This document shows positions 19,489 through 27,752 of a stretch of 64,000 nt of DNA, one piece after another. The position numbers and the translations under genes were made by a program. A model generated the notes under the pieces. It saw nothing but the letters and a program-made list of their open reading frames with translations, was not told where the DNA came from and did no database searches. The DNA comes from CAZKFG01 sp964551985 (GTDB taxonomy: Bacteria > Bacillota > Negativicutes > Acidaminococcales > JAISLQ01). Where the stretch lies: assembly GCA_964551985.1 (NCBI GenBank), contig CAZKFG010000003.1, positions 1 through 64,000 of the forward strand. Direction: 5' to 3'. Each line of letters starts with the position of its first letter. Position 1 is the first letter of the stretch.

Positions 19489-20118
19489 ATGTCAAACAAT
19501 GTAAACCCAATAACAACTGGAGCACCAACGGCAAAAGAACAAGTCAAAAATAAAAACGGCGAACTAGGCAAAGACGCCTTTTTAAAACTACTCGTTGCCC
19601 AACTCCAAAACCAAGACCCACTAGCACCGGCAGAAGACAAAGAATTCATCGCCCAACTATCAACATTCTCAATGCTAGAACAAATGCAAAACATGAACTC
19701 GTCAATGCAAGCAACCCAAGCCTCAAGTTTAATCGGTAAACAAGTAACATGGCAAGAAACCGTCGATGGAGAGCAAAAAGTCTTCTACTCAACAGTAGAA
19801 TCAGTAAGAGTAGCTGGAGACCAAGTATACCTAGTAGTAGACTCAGAATCAGGCAAAGAAATAAAACTATCAGACGTCAAACTAATCGAAGACGCAAACG
19901 GCGACTACACAAATCAAATCGGTCAAGCATCAATGCTTATAGGAAAAATAGTAAGCTGGTACGAAAAAGGTGAAGACGGCAAACCAGTAGAAAAATCAGC
20001 CGAAGCTACATCAGTAAAAGTATCACAAGGCAAAGTTTACCTAGTAGTTGGTAAAGACGCCGACGGCAAAGACATGGTAATCTCAATGGACAGCGTATCT
20101 AGCGTAAAACCAAAATAA
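19489..20118 (+). CDS. flgD: Flagellar hook assembly (cap) protein FlgD
   Basis: 209 residues. Caps the growing hook and helps FlgE subunits fold in. The N-terminal signature is LGKDAFLKLLVAQLQNQDPL followed by EFIAQLSTFSMLEQMQNM; the C-terminal half holds two SH3/Tudor-like copies starting at SLIGKQVTW and SMLIGKIVSW. ATG with AAAGGAGG eight bases upstream. Codons are strongly C-ending (AAC, GAC, ATC). Confidence 0.95.
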   Translation: MSNNVNPITTGAPTAKEQVKNKNGELGKDAFLKLLVAQLQNQDPLAPAEDKEFIAQLSTFSMLEQMQNMNSSMQATQASSLIGKQVTWQETVDGEQKVFYSTVESVRVAGDQVYLVVDSESGKEIKLSDVKLIEDANGDYTNQIGQASMLIGKIVSWYEKGEDGKPVEKSAEATSVKVSQGKVYLVVGKDADGKDMVISMDSVSSVKPK

Positions 20119-20145
20119 CAAAGGAAAATTGACAGGAGGGATAAA

Positions 20146-20538
20146 ATGACAGACCCAAGACTTTTTTACCCAATCCCGCCAATAGTTTCCAATACTACCA
20201 CAACAATTAAGCCGCAAAACCAACAAAACACAACAGTTCAACCAAAAATAGACTTCAAAAGCGTGCTTAACAACGAAATAAAACAAGTAAAATTCTCTCA
20301 ACATGCCCTGCAACGTCTAGACAGCAGAAACATAATCCTAGACGAACAACAAATAGAAAAACTCCAGCAGGCAGTAGACAAAGCCACACAAAAAGGCTCA
20401 AGAGAATCACTGGTATTAATGGATAACCAACTGGCATTTGTTGTCAGCGTTAGAAACCGAACCGTGATTACAGCCATGGACGGCAACTCTATCAAAGACA
20501 ATATATTCACAAACATCGACAGTGCAATAGTTATATAA
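20146..20538 (+). CDS. Flagellar operon protein, TIGR02530 type
   Basis: 130 residues. The central block VKFSQHALQRLDSRNIIL followed by the VDKATQKGSRESLVLMDNQLAFVVSVRNRTVITAMDG region is characteristic of a small conserved protein encoded between flgD and flgE in many Bacillota. Function is not established; context implies hook assembly. ATG with GGAGGGAT five bases upstream. No signal peptide or membrane segment. Confidence 0.85.
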   Translation: MTDPRLFYPIPPIVSNTTTTIKPQNQQNTTVQPKIDFKSVLNNEIKQVKFSQHALQRLDSRNIILDEQQIEKLQQAVDKATQKGSRESLVLMDNQLAFVVSVRNRTVITAMDGNSIKDNIFTNIDSAIVI

Positions 20539-20619
20539 GCTGGACCTTAAGGAAGCTTAGAGTATGGAATGAAAGAAATACTCAAACTAGCACGAAATAA
20601 AAGGAGGTCATTTCATCTT

Positions 20620-22623
20620 ATGATGCGTTCACTTTATACTGGGGTATCAGGTTTGAGCAATCATCAAACCAGAATGGATGTACTCAGTAACAATATAGCC
20701 AATGTCAACACAACAGGCTTTAAAGCAAGCCGTACAGTTTTCTCAAGCGCCCTTAGCCAAACAATCCAAGGCGCAACATCACCACAAGGTAACGTTGGCG
20801 GTATCAACGCCAAACAAATCGGACTAGGTGTAAAAACAGCTGCAATAGATATACTGTTTACCAAAACAAGCTTCCAAACAACAAACGTCAACACAGACCT
20901 TGCTATCAACGATAACGGCTTTTTCATCGTAAACAACGGAGCGCAATCCTTCTACACAAGAGCAGGCAACTTCGGTTTTGACGAAGATGGTAGCTTTGTT
21001 AACGTTGACGGTCTAAAAGTAATGGGCTGGCTGGCAGACAAAACCGGCAATATCAATACTGCTGCACCAATCGAGGCAATCAAAATACCTGTAACAGACA
21101 CTATGGATCCTAAAATAACAACATACCTAGATGCTATCGGAAACCTAGACTCTAGTGCTGGGCTAGGCATGATAGGCTCGTCTTCAAAAGACGTTTTCGA
21201 CTCACAAGGTTTTGCTCATAGAGTATCTACGAACTACACCAAAGTTGGCGACAACCAATGGCTTGCAGCTACAGACGTAAAAGGAGTGGAGCCTGGCACT
21301 ACAGTACAAGGTACTATAAAAAGAATATCATTTGATGCTTATGGTAAATACATGGGCTCTGAAGATGTTACTTTAGCAGGACAACCATCTAAAGCAGTAT
21401 TTTTAACAGCCTTTAACTCAAAGTTAGACTTGCCTAATGATGCTATGGCTGGTGGTCCAATTACTGACACCGTTACTTACCAAGATTCAGCGGGAAATGC
21501 TCAAACCATAACTATTACAGCTACATTAACTTCTCCTGCAACTGCTGTAGGTGCTACGGATGCAGAGTGGGAGGTGGAATTTGACTTCGGTGGTGGTACT
21601 ACACCACAAACGCAAACAATTTCTTCGACAAACCAAAATCCTAGCTGGAATCCGATGGTTGTTACTATTGGTACTGATACAGTGTCATTTACACCAAATA
21701 CTCAAATAACTTTTGAATCTGGCGTTACTCCTGCATTTGTATCAAAATCAGGTCCAACAAGAACTGTTGGTACAGCCGTATCAGATGCATTCACGGCAGC
21801 AGGAATAGAACTTGATAGAAATGCTAGATTAAACGATACAAAAGAAGGTGCAATAACTTTCATGGATTCAGATAATATTCCCCGTGCTTTAGGCGTCAAA
21901 GCTACTTGTACAGCAGCACCAAACGGGGCCAACCCAGCAACGTGGAAACTAGAATTTATTGAAAATGGTAAGGTAGTTGGTTCGCAGAGCTATTCTACAT
22001 TAGTAGCCAACGATTTGCCACCACTTACTCTGACTGACGGTTCTATGGTTTCTTTTACAGGGGCAGGTAGTTCTGTTACTATCGGTAATACCGCAACAGC
22101 TCTTAATACAGTGCCAATGACCCCAACGGGTACGGATATGCCACTATCTTTTCAACCAGCAGGTGGAACAGCAAGCCCATTGTCAATAAATATGTCTTAC
22201 AATGCTCTGACACAATACGCCGGTGGCTTTAATATGGGTGACCCTAAGCAAGACGGTTATTCAGCAGGTGATTTGAAAGACAAAGTAATTGATGCATCCG
22301 GTACAATTATTGGTAAATATTCTAATGGTCAGATGTTAAAACTAGGTCAAGTTGCTACAGCAATTTTTAACAATCAACAAGGGCTAGAGCGGGCTGGTTC
22401 GACATTGTTTACAGCGTCTAATAACTCAGGAGATCCAATAATTGGTACAGCAGGTACCGGCGGACGCGGAACTATGCAAGCGGGCGCTATAGAGATGGCT
22501 AATGTTGATTTAGCAGAAGAATTTACTAATATGATAGTAACTCAACGTGGTTATCAATCCAATTCAAGGGTAATTACAACTTCAGACGAAATGCTCCAAG
22601 AATTAATGAGTCTTAAACGTTAA
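20620..22623 (+). CDS. flgE: Flagellar hook protein FlgE
   Basis: 667 residues, long for the family because of a large central insertion. Makes the flexible hook joining rod and filament. The N-terminus (SLYTGVSGLSNHQTRMDVLSNNIANVNTTGFK) and C-terminus (NVDLAEEFTNMIVTQRGYQSNSRVITTSDEMLQELMSLKR) are fully conserved. The middle (about 230-520) is a surface-exposed variable region rich in T/G/A. ATG 20620 (or 20623) after AAGGAGG with a 12-base spacer. Codon use changes near 21290, from C-ending to T-ending. Confidence 0.95.
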   Translation: MMRSLYTGVSGLSNHQTRMDVLSNNIANVNTTGFKASRTVFSSALSQTIQGATSPQGNVGGINAKQIGLGVKTAAIDILFTKTSFQTTNVNTDLAINDNGFFIVNNGAQSFYTRAGNFGFDEDGSFVNVDGLKVMGWLADKTGNINTAAPIEAIKIPVTDTMDPKITTYLDAIGNLDSSAGLGMIGSSSKDVFDSQGFAHRVSTNYTKVGDNQWLAATDVKGVEPGTTVQGTIKRISFDAYGKYMGSEDVTLAGQPSKAVFLTAFNSKLDLPNDAMAGGPITDTVTYQDSAGNAQTITITATLTSPATAVGATDAEWEVEFDFGGGTTPQTQTISSTNQNPSWNPMVVTIGTDTVSFTPNTQITFESGVTPAFVSKSGPTRTVGTAVSDAFTAAGIELDRNARLNDTKEGAITFMDSDNIPRALGVKATCTAAPNGANPATWKLEFIENGKVVGSQSYSTLVANDLPPLTLTDGSMVSFTGAGSSVTIGNTATALNTVPMTPTGTDMPLSFQPAGGTASPLSINMSYNALTQYAGGFNMGDPKQDGYSAGDLKDKVIDASGTIIGKYSNGQMLKLGQVATAIFNNQQGLERAGSTLFTASNNSGDPIIGTAGTGGRGTMQAGAIEMANVDLAEEFTNMIVTQRGYQSNSRVITTSDEMLQELMSLKR

Positions 22624-22631
22624 TATTTAAA

Positions 22632-22664
22632 CTTTCAGGGGGGCAAAATTACGCCCCCCTAAAG
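22632..22664 (+). other. Strong GC-rich hairpin between flgE and flbD
   Basis: AGGGGGGC (22637-22644) pairs with GCCCCCCT (22653-22660) around an 8-base loop; CTTT/AAAG extends the stem past a bulged C. It starts eight bases after the flgE stop. No T-run follows, so it is more likely an mRNA 3'-end stabiliser or partial attenuator than a full intrinsic terminator. Confidence 0.7.
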
Positions 22665-22709
22665 GCTTTAAATAAACTATGTATTTTTTATAATAAGGTG
22701 AGTGTAAAA

Positions 22710-22904
22710 ATGATAACATTGACAAAATTTCAATCTAAAGATGAGCTAGTATTAAATTCAGATTTAATAGAGACAATTGAGGAAACTCCTGATACGGTTA
22801 TTACATTAACTAGTGGTAGAAAGCTGATTGTAGAGGAAACATCGAAAGATATTATTAGAAAAGTTATAGAGTTTAGGCGTGAATTAGGAAAATTTGCAAG
22901 ATAA
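22710..22904 (+). CDS. flbD: Flagellar protein FlbD (SwrD-like)
   Basis: 64 residues. Small protein always found just after flgE in Bacillota flagellar operons; in B. subtilis SwrD raises motor torque. Recognised from ITLTKFQSKDELVLNSDLIETIEETPDTVITLTSGRKLIVEE. ATG 22710 with AAGGTGAG upstream was chosen over the in-frame GTG at 22698, which overlaps the SD. The 155 bases that follow contain no gene. Confidence 0.9.
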   Translation: MITLTKFQSKDELVLNSDLIETIEETPDTVITLTSGRKLIVEETSKDIIRKVIEFRRELGKFAR

Positions 22905-23059
22905 GTGATGAGAAAAAGCCTTATTGCTATTGCTTGTTTCACATAAATAGTATAAAATTAAATATAAGTGTTTATAAAAAGCAGGATTTTTGCTGCGTAG
23001 GTAGAATTATAAATAGTATTTATTACTTTAATACAAAAAAATATAAGGCGGTGTGAATT

Positions 23060-23575
23060 TTGGCTGAAGAAGAAAAAAAAGAAGTTGCAGAAGAGAAGAA
23101 ATCAAAAATGCCTAAAATACCAAAACCAAAATCATCTTTAGTTCTTATTGTTGTGCTTGTTGTGGTGGGTATTGTTTTAGCAGGTGGGATATCGTTTTTT
23201 GTTGCTGCTAAGATTGCAGGTGATAGAACTGTTACTGTAATTAAAAAACGTGAGCCTGGCGTTCTTATGCGTATTGGTGACTCTAAAGATGGTGTTGTGC
23301 TAAATATTGGTGGCACGACTGGTCGTTATTTGAAGATGGTCATGACTTTAGAGGTTGAGCCTGTTAAGGGTGCTGATGGTAAGGTTGCTGTTAGCCAACA
23401 AGACGAGATAAAGATTCAAGATGCTACAATTAATTTTTTGCGTTCACAGAAAATTGATGCTTTTACTCCAGCTAATCAGGAAAAATTGAAAGAGGAAATT
23501 AAGACAGTTTTGAATAAAAAGCTAGGGTCTGATAGAGTTCTAGATGTTTTTATTACTAATGTTGTAATTCAATAA
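23060..23575 (+). CDS. fliL: Flagellar basal-body-associated protein FliL
   Basis: 171 residues. A single-span membrane protein around the stator that supports torque. Lys-rich cytoplasmic N-terminus (1-30), transmembrane segment about 30-52, then the periplasmic FliL domain with the conserved YLKMVMTLEVEP and C-terminal VLDVFITNVVIQ. TTG start with AAGGCGGTG about ten bases upstream. Preceded by a 155-base gap where motAB are found in many relatives. Confidence 0.92.
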   Translation: MAEEEKKEVAEEKKSKMPKIPKPKSSLVLIVVLVVVGIVLAGGISFFVAAKIAGDRTVTVIKKREPGVLMRIGDSKDGVVLNIGGTTGRYLKMVMTLEVEPVKGADGKVAVSQQDEIKIQDATINFLRSQKIDAFTPANQEKLKEEIKTVLNKKLGSDRVLDVFITNVVIQ

Positions 23576-23611
23576 ATATTCTACATGTTTTAGCAGAAAG
23601 GAGGAATTTAT

Positions 23612-24613
23612 TTGGCAGGCGACGTTCTTTCTCAATCAGAAATAGATGAGTTATTATCTGCACTATCTACAGGGACTGTTTCGGCAGACGAGATACGTAC
23701 AGAACAAGAGCAAAAGAAAATAAAAATATATGATTTTAAGCGCCCAGATAAGTTTTCAAAAGATCAGATTAGAACTTTGTATATGATTCATGAAAATTTT
23801 GCAAGGTTGTTAAATACGTATCTTTCTGCTCACTTACGTGCCTTGATAAATATAGAAGTTGCTTCAGTTGATCAATTGACTTATGAAGAATTTATAAGGT
23901 CGTTGCCAAATCCTACTGTTATTAGTATTTTTCAAATGCCACCTTTAAAGGGTAATGCGGTTTTTGAGATAAATCCAGCACTTGTTTTTGCAATGATAGA
24001 TAGGTTGTTTGGTGGTGTGGGAGGTAGTTTTTCAAAGTCTCGTTCTTTAACGGATATTGAAGAGGCTATTGTTGGTAGAGTTATGGTAAAGGCTCTAGAG
24101 CAGCTTCGCGAGGCTTGGGGTCAGGTTGTTGAGATAAAACCAAGGCTTGATACTATAGAGAATAATCCACAATTTACACAGGTTGTTCCTCCTAGTGATA
24201 TGGTTGTTATAATAACTTTGCAGGCTAAAATACAGCAAACGGAAGGTCTTATGACTCTTTGTATTCCGTATTTTGTTTTAGAGCCTATAATGAATAAGCT
24301 TACAACTACTTTTTGGGTGGCTTCTTCTTCTAATAAAAAAGATGTCAAAGAAAGTAGTGCACTGCAAAAACGGTTGATTAAGACTCCGATACCGGTTAGT
24401 GTTGTGCTTGGTAAAACTTCTATTAATGTTTATGATTTGATGAGTTTGTCTAAAGGTGATGTTTTGCGGCTGGATTCTAAGTATGATGACGAACTATCTT
24501 TTGTTGCTGGTCAAAAGGAAAAATTTAAATGTCGACCAGGTTTGGCAGGGAAACATGTAGCTGTTCAAATAACACGAACATATGCTAATAAAGGAGATGA
24601 TCAAGATGAATGA
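23612..24613 (+). CDS. fliM: Flagellar motor switch protein FliM
   Basis: 333 residues. C-ring protein that binds phosphorylated CheY through its N-terminal helix, seen here as LSQSEIDELLSAL (about 5-17). The CheC-like middle domain (GGVGGSFSKSRSLTDIEEAIVGRVM) and the C-terminal SpoA domain are present. TTG with AAAGGAGG six bases upstream. The last eight bases overlap fliY. Confidence 0.96.
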   Translation: MAGDVLSQSEIDELLSALSTGTVSADEIRTEQEQKKIKIYDFKRPDKFSKDQIRTLYMIHENFARLLNTYLSAHLRALINIEVASVDQLTYEEFIRSLPNPTVISIFQMPPLKGNAVFEINPALVFAMIDRLFGGVGGSFSKSRSLTDIEEAIVGRVMVKALEQLREAWGQVVEIKPRLDTIENNPQFTQVVPPSDMVVIITLQAKIQQTEGLMTLCIPYFVLEPIMNKLTTTFWVASSSNKKDVKESSALQKRLIKTPIPVSVVLGKTSINVYDLMSLSKGDVLRLDSKYDDELSFVAGQKEKFKCRPGLAGKHVAVQITRTYANKGDDQDE

Positions 24614-25748
24614 TGGATTGTTATCACAAGAAGAAATTAATGCATTATTAAATACAGATTCCACAGAACAAGCAACAGCTCCTGCCGATATAAGTAGTGA
24701 CCTGTTGACAACGCAAGAGAAAGATGCATTAGGTGAAATAGGCAATATTTCTATGGGTAGTGCGGCTACAACATTGTCTATTTTGTTGAGTAATAAGGTT
24801 AATATAACTACACCTACAGTAGATGTAACTAAGATGGAGGCAATTCAAAATGAATATCCATTACCGTATTTAGTTATTGTTGTAGATTATACAAAAGGTC
24901 TTAAGGGTTCTAATATTTTTGCAATAAAGGAACATGATGCACTTATAATCGCTGATTTGATGATGGGTGGCGATGGAAGTAACCCGCCAACGGAATTGAA
25001 CGAACTTTATATGAGCGCGGTTTCAGAGGCTATGAATCAGATGATGGGCGCTACAGCAACTTCAATGTCTACAATGTTTAAGGATACATTTGATATTGCA
25101 CCGCCTAGAGTTTCTTTGGTTGATTTTTCTCAAAAGGATATAAGTGATATTTCTACTAAAGTTCAAGATCCAGTTGTCAAGGTTTCTTTCAGAATGGAAG
25201 TAGGAGATTTAATTGATTCTGATATAATGCAAATATTGACTCTTGATGTAGCGAAAAATTTAGTAACCAAATTGTATAAACCTAGTGAACCACCTGTACA
25301 GGCGTCGCAAGCGGCTCCACAACCTAAAGTTGCAACACCAGCGGCTCCACAACAACAAAGACCACAAGTGTCGGCACAACAACCTATGTATACTCCACCG
25401 CCAATGGTATCATCTCACATGGGCGCGAATGTTCCCGTTCAGCAAGTACAGTTTGCACCATTGACTCAACAAGGTATGCCTGCTATTGATGGTAATTTAG
25501 GATTGCTTTTAGATGTTCCGTTGCAAATTACTGTAGAGCTTGGTAGGACAAGAAAGCTTATTAGAGAAATTTTGGATTTAGGACCTGGTTCTGTAGTTGA
25601 ATTGGATAAATTAGCGGGTGAACCAGTAGATGTGTTTGCTAATACTAAGCTTATTGCTAAAGGTGAAGTTGTTGTTATAGATGAGAATTTTGGTGTTAGG
25701 ATAACTGAAATAGTAAGTCCACTTGAAAGAATGAATACTTTACAATAA
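24606..25748 (+). CDS. fliY: Flagellar motor switch phosphatase FliY (FliN-type)
   Basis: 380 residues. Serves both as the FliN part of the C ring and as a CheY-P phosphatase. N-terminal CheY-binding peptide LLSQEEINALL, then a CheC-like domain with phosphatase motifs EIGNISMGSAAT (about 43-54) and SEAMNQMMGATA (about 141-152), a Pro/Gln-rich linker (about 220-290) and a C-terminal SpoA/FliN domain (DVPLQITVELGRTRKLIREIL). ATG 24606 follows AAAGGAGATG; the upstream ATG at 24582 lies before that SD and is not used. ATGAATGA overlap with fliM indicates coupling. Confidence 0.94.
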   Translation: MNDGLLSQEEINALLNTDSTEQATAPADISSDLLTTQEKDALGEIGNISMGSAATTLSILLSNKVNITTPTVDVTKMEAIQNEYPLPYLVIVVDYTKGLKGSNIFAIKEHDALIIADLMMGGDGSNPPTELNELYMSAVSEAMNQMMGATATSMSTMFKDTFDIAPPRVSLVDFSQKDISDISTKVQDPVVKVSFRMEVGDLIDSDIMQILTLDVAKNLVTKLYKPSEPPVQASQAAPQPKVATPAAPQQQRPQVSAQQPMYTPPPMVSSHMGANVPVQQVQFAPLTQQGMPAIDGNLGLLLDVPLQITVELGRTRKLIREILDLGPGSVVELDKLAGEPVDVFANTKLIAKGEVVVIDENFGVRITEIVSPLERMNTLQ

Positions 25749-25790
25749 TGTGTTTAAAAAACTTTATTTTAAATTAAAGGAGAATTTTAA

Positions 25791-26153
25791 ATGGCTACAA
25801 GAGTACTAATTGTTGATGATGCTGCTTTTATGAGAATGATGATTAAAGATATTTTATCTAAAAATGGTTTTGAAGTAGTTGGTGAAGCTGCTAATGGTAA
25901 TGAAGGTATAGAAAAATATAAAGAATTGAGTCCAGAACTTACAACAATGGATATAACAATGCCAGAGATGGATGGAATATCTGCTGTAAAAGCGATTAAA
26001 GCTTTTGATCCTGCTGCTAAGATTATTATGTGTAGTGCTATGGGTCAACAGGCTATGGTTATTGAAGCAATCCAAGCAGGTGCGAAAGATTTTATTGTAA
26101 AACCTTTCCAGCCAGATCGCGTAGTTGAGGCAATGAGAAAAGCTTTAGGTTAA
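25791..26153 (+). CDS. cheY: Chemotaxis response regulator CheY
   Basis: 120 residues, a lone receiver domain. Phosphorylated by CheA and binds FliM/FliY to set rotation direction. Acidic pocket D9/D10, phosphoacceptor D54 in TTMDITMPEMDG, a serine in IMCSAMG and lysine in IVKPF are all present. ATG with AAAGGAGA eight bases upstream, between fliY and fliO as in B. subtilis. Confidence 0.95.
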   Translation: MATRVLIVDDAAFMRMMIKDILSKNGFEVVGEAANGNEGIEKYKELSPELTTMDITMPEMDGISAVKAIKAFDPAAKIIMCSAMGQQAMVIEAIQAGAKDFIVKPFQPDRVVEAMRKALG

Positions 26154-26156
26154 AAA

Positions 26157-26696
26157 ATGGTTTTGAAATGTTTTTTATCACTGGCTTTTACAAATATTTT
26201 TTTGACTAGCAAAATTGCTTTTGCGGCACAAGAAGTTGATAATACAAAATATTTAGAATATAAAAATACTGCTGTGACAGGTGCTACTTCTGTGACATCG
26301 ACATTTTTTTATATTCTTAGTTTGATTTTAGTATTTGCTTTGGTTTTATTTTTGGCATATTTTGTTTCAAGATTTATTGGTAGCAAGTTTGGCTCGTCAA
26401 GGTTTTTGAGCTCTAGCAATATATTGTCTGTTATGCCAATTGAACAGAATAAAAAAATAATATTTGTAGAAATCAATAATAGTATTTTGGTACTAGGTAT
26501 TACAGAAAACAACATTTCGCTTTTAAAGGAGATATCGGCTAGCGAAGATATTAAAAATTTGAAAGAAGATTTGTTGAATAATAAAATGACAGATGGTTTT
26601 TTAAATTATCAAACTAATACACTTGAAAACATACAAAAAAAGATAAAACCAATGCTCCGTAATTTACCAATAGGTAAAAAGGAAGATTTAAAATAA
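26157..26696 (+). CDS. fliO: Flagellar export protein FliO
   Basis: 179 residues. Helps assemble the FliP ring of the export gate. A signal-peptide-like hydrophobic N-terminus ends at FAA (about residue 24). A transmembrane helix (about 51-73) is followed by the FliO domain (SNILSVMPIEQNKKIIFVEINNSILVLGITENNISLLKEI). ATG three bases after cheY with no clear SD; fliP starts immediately after its stop. Confidence 0.9.
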   Translation: MVLKCFLSLAFTNIFLTSKIAFAAQEVDNTKYLEYKNTAVTGATSVTSTFFYILSLILVFALVLFLAYFVSRFIGSKFGSSRFLSSSNILSVMPIEQNKKIIFVEINNSILVLGITENNISLLKEISASEDIKNLKEDLLNNKMTDGFLNYQTNTLENIQKKIKPMLRNLPIGKKEDLK

Positions 26697-27461
26697 ATGA
26701 ATTTATACAGAATTGATAAGAAAACAACTCTTTTTTTTGGTATAGTATTTTTATTCTTTACACAAACAGTATTTGCAGCTCCTATGCCTTTGCCTAATAT
26801 AAATATAGGAGTTGGCGATACAAATAATCCGACAGATTTAGTTGTAAGTTTACAAATACTATTTGCGCTTACGATTTTAACATTAGCACCAGCTATAATA
26901 ATAATGGTAACATCTTTTACTAGAATTGTAGTGGTGCTTTCTTTTGTAAGAAATGCTCTAGGTACTCAACAGATGCCACCTAATCAGGTGCTTATGAGTC
27001 TAGCACTTTTTCTTACTTTTTTTACAATGAGTCCATATTTGTCTGAGATAAATACTAAAGCGTTGCAACCTTATTTAGCAGGTACAATTAATCAGGAAGT
27101 AGCTTTTACTGAGGCGGTAAAACCTATTCGGACATTTATGTTTAAACAAACAAGAGAAAATGATATAGCATTATTTGTAAATGTAGCAGATGCCAAAAGA
27201 CCAGAAAGCCAAGAAGAGGTTTCGACACTAACTTTGATTCCTGCCTTTATGATAAGTGAATTAAAAACAGCTTTTCAGATTGGTTTTCTCATTTATATAC
27301 CATTTATAGTAATAGATATGATTGTTGCTACAACGCTTATGTCTATGGGTATGATGATGTTACCACCAGCAATGATTTCTTTGCCTTTTAAAATATTGCT
27401 TTTTGTTTTAGTTGATGGTTGGCATCTTATTATTAAATCACTTGTTGAGAGTTTTGCTTAA
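26697..27461 (+). CDS. fliP: Flagellar export gate protein FliP
   Basis: 254 residues. Forms the core pore of the export gate. Cleavable-type signal peptide (ends about residue 28, VFAAPMP), then four membrane segments with the highly conserved MVTSFTRIVVVLSFVRNALGTQQ and PNQVLMSLALFLTFFTMSP. The start directly abuts the fliO stop, so coupling is likely. Confidence 0.97.
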   Translation: MNLYRIDKKTTLFFGIVFLFFTQTVFAAPMPLPNINIGVGDTNNPTDLVVSLQILFALTILTLAPAIIIMVTSFTRIVVVLSFVRNALGTQQMPPNQVLMSLALFLTFFTMSPYLSEINTKALQPYLAGTINQEVAFTEAVKPIRTFMFKQTRENDIALFVNVADAKRPESQEEVSTLTLIPAFMISELKTAFQIGFLIYIPFIVIDMIVATTLMSMGMMMLPPAMISLPFKILLFVLVDGWHLIIKSLVESFA

Positions 27462-27472
27462 GGAGAAATGTT

Positions 27473-27742
27473 ATGAATTCAGACTATGCCATACAGATAG
27501 GTCAGGAAGCATTAATGTTAGTTATGTTAGTCTCTGCTCCTATGCTTGGACTTGGAATGTTAGTTGGTATTTTAGTTAGTGTTTTCCAAGCTACTACTCA
27601 AATTCAAGAACAAACGCTAGTTTTTATACCTAAAATAATAGCTGTCTTTGTGGCTATAGTTTTATTTGGCTCGACAATGATAAATATGCTTACATCTTTT
27701 ACTGGTGAACTCTTTAGCAAAATTCCTTTAATGCTAAGGTAA
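27473..27742 (+). CDS. fliQ: Flagellar export gate protein FliQ
   Basis: 89 residues with two membrane helices. Stacks around the FliP/FliR core. Conserved GQEALMLVMLVSAPMLGLGMLVGI and FQATTQIQEQTLVFIPKI. ATG with AAGGAGA seven bases upstream. Confidence 0.97.
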   Translation: MNSDYAIQIGQEALMLVMLVSAPMLGLGMLVGILVSVFQATTQIQEQTLVFIPKIIAVFVAIVLFGSTMINMLTSFTGELFSKIPLMLR

Positions 27743-27752
27743 TTATAATATT

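Noticed and set aside
22905..23059. Possible c-di-GMP (GEMM) or other riboswitch upstream of fliL
   Set aside because: Only a small GCAG/CTGC hairpin is visible. None of the conserved GEMM blocks could be matched.
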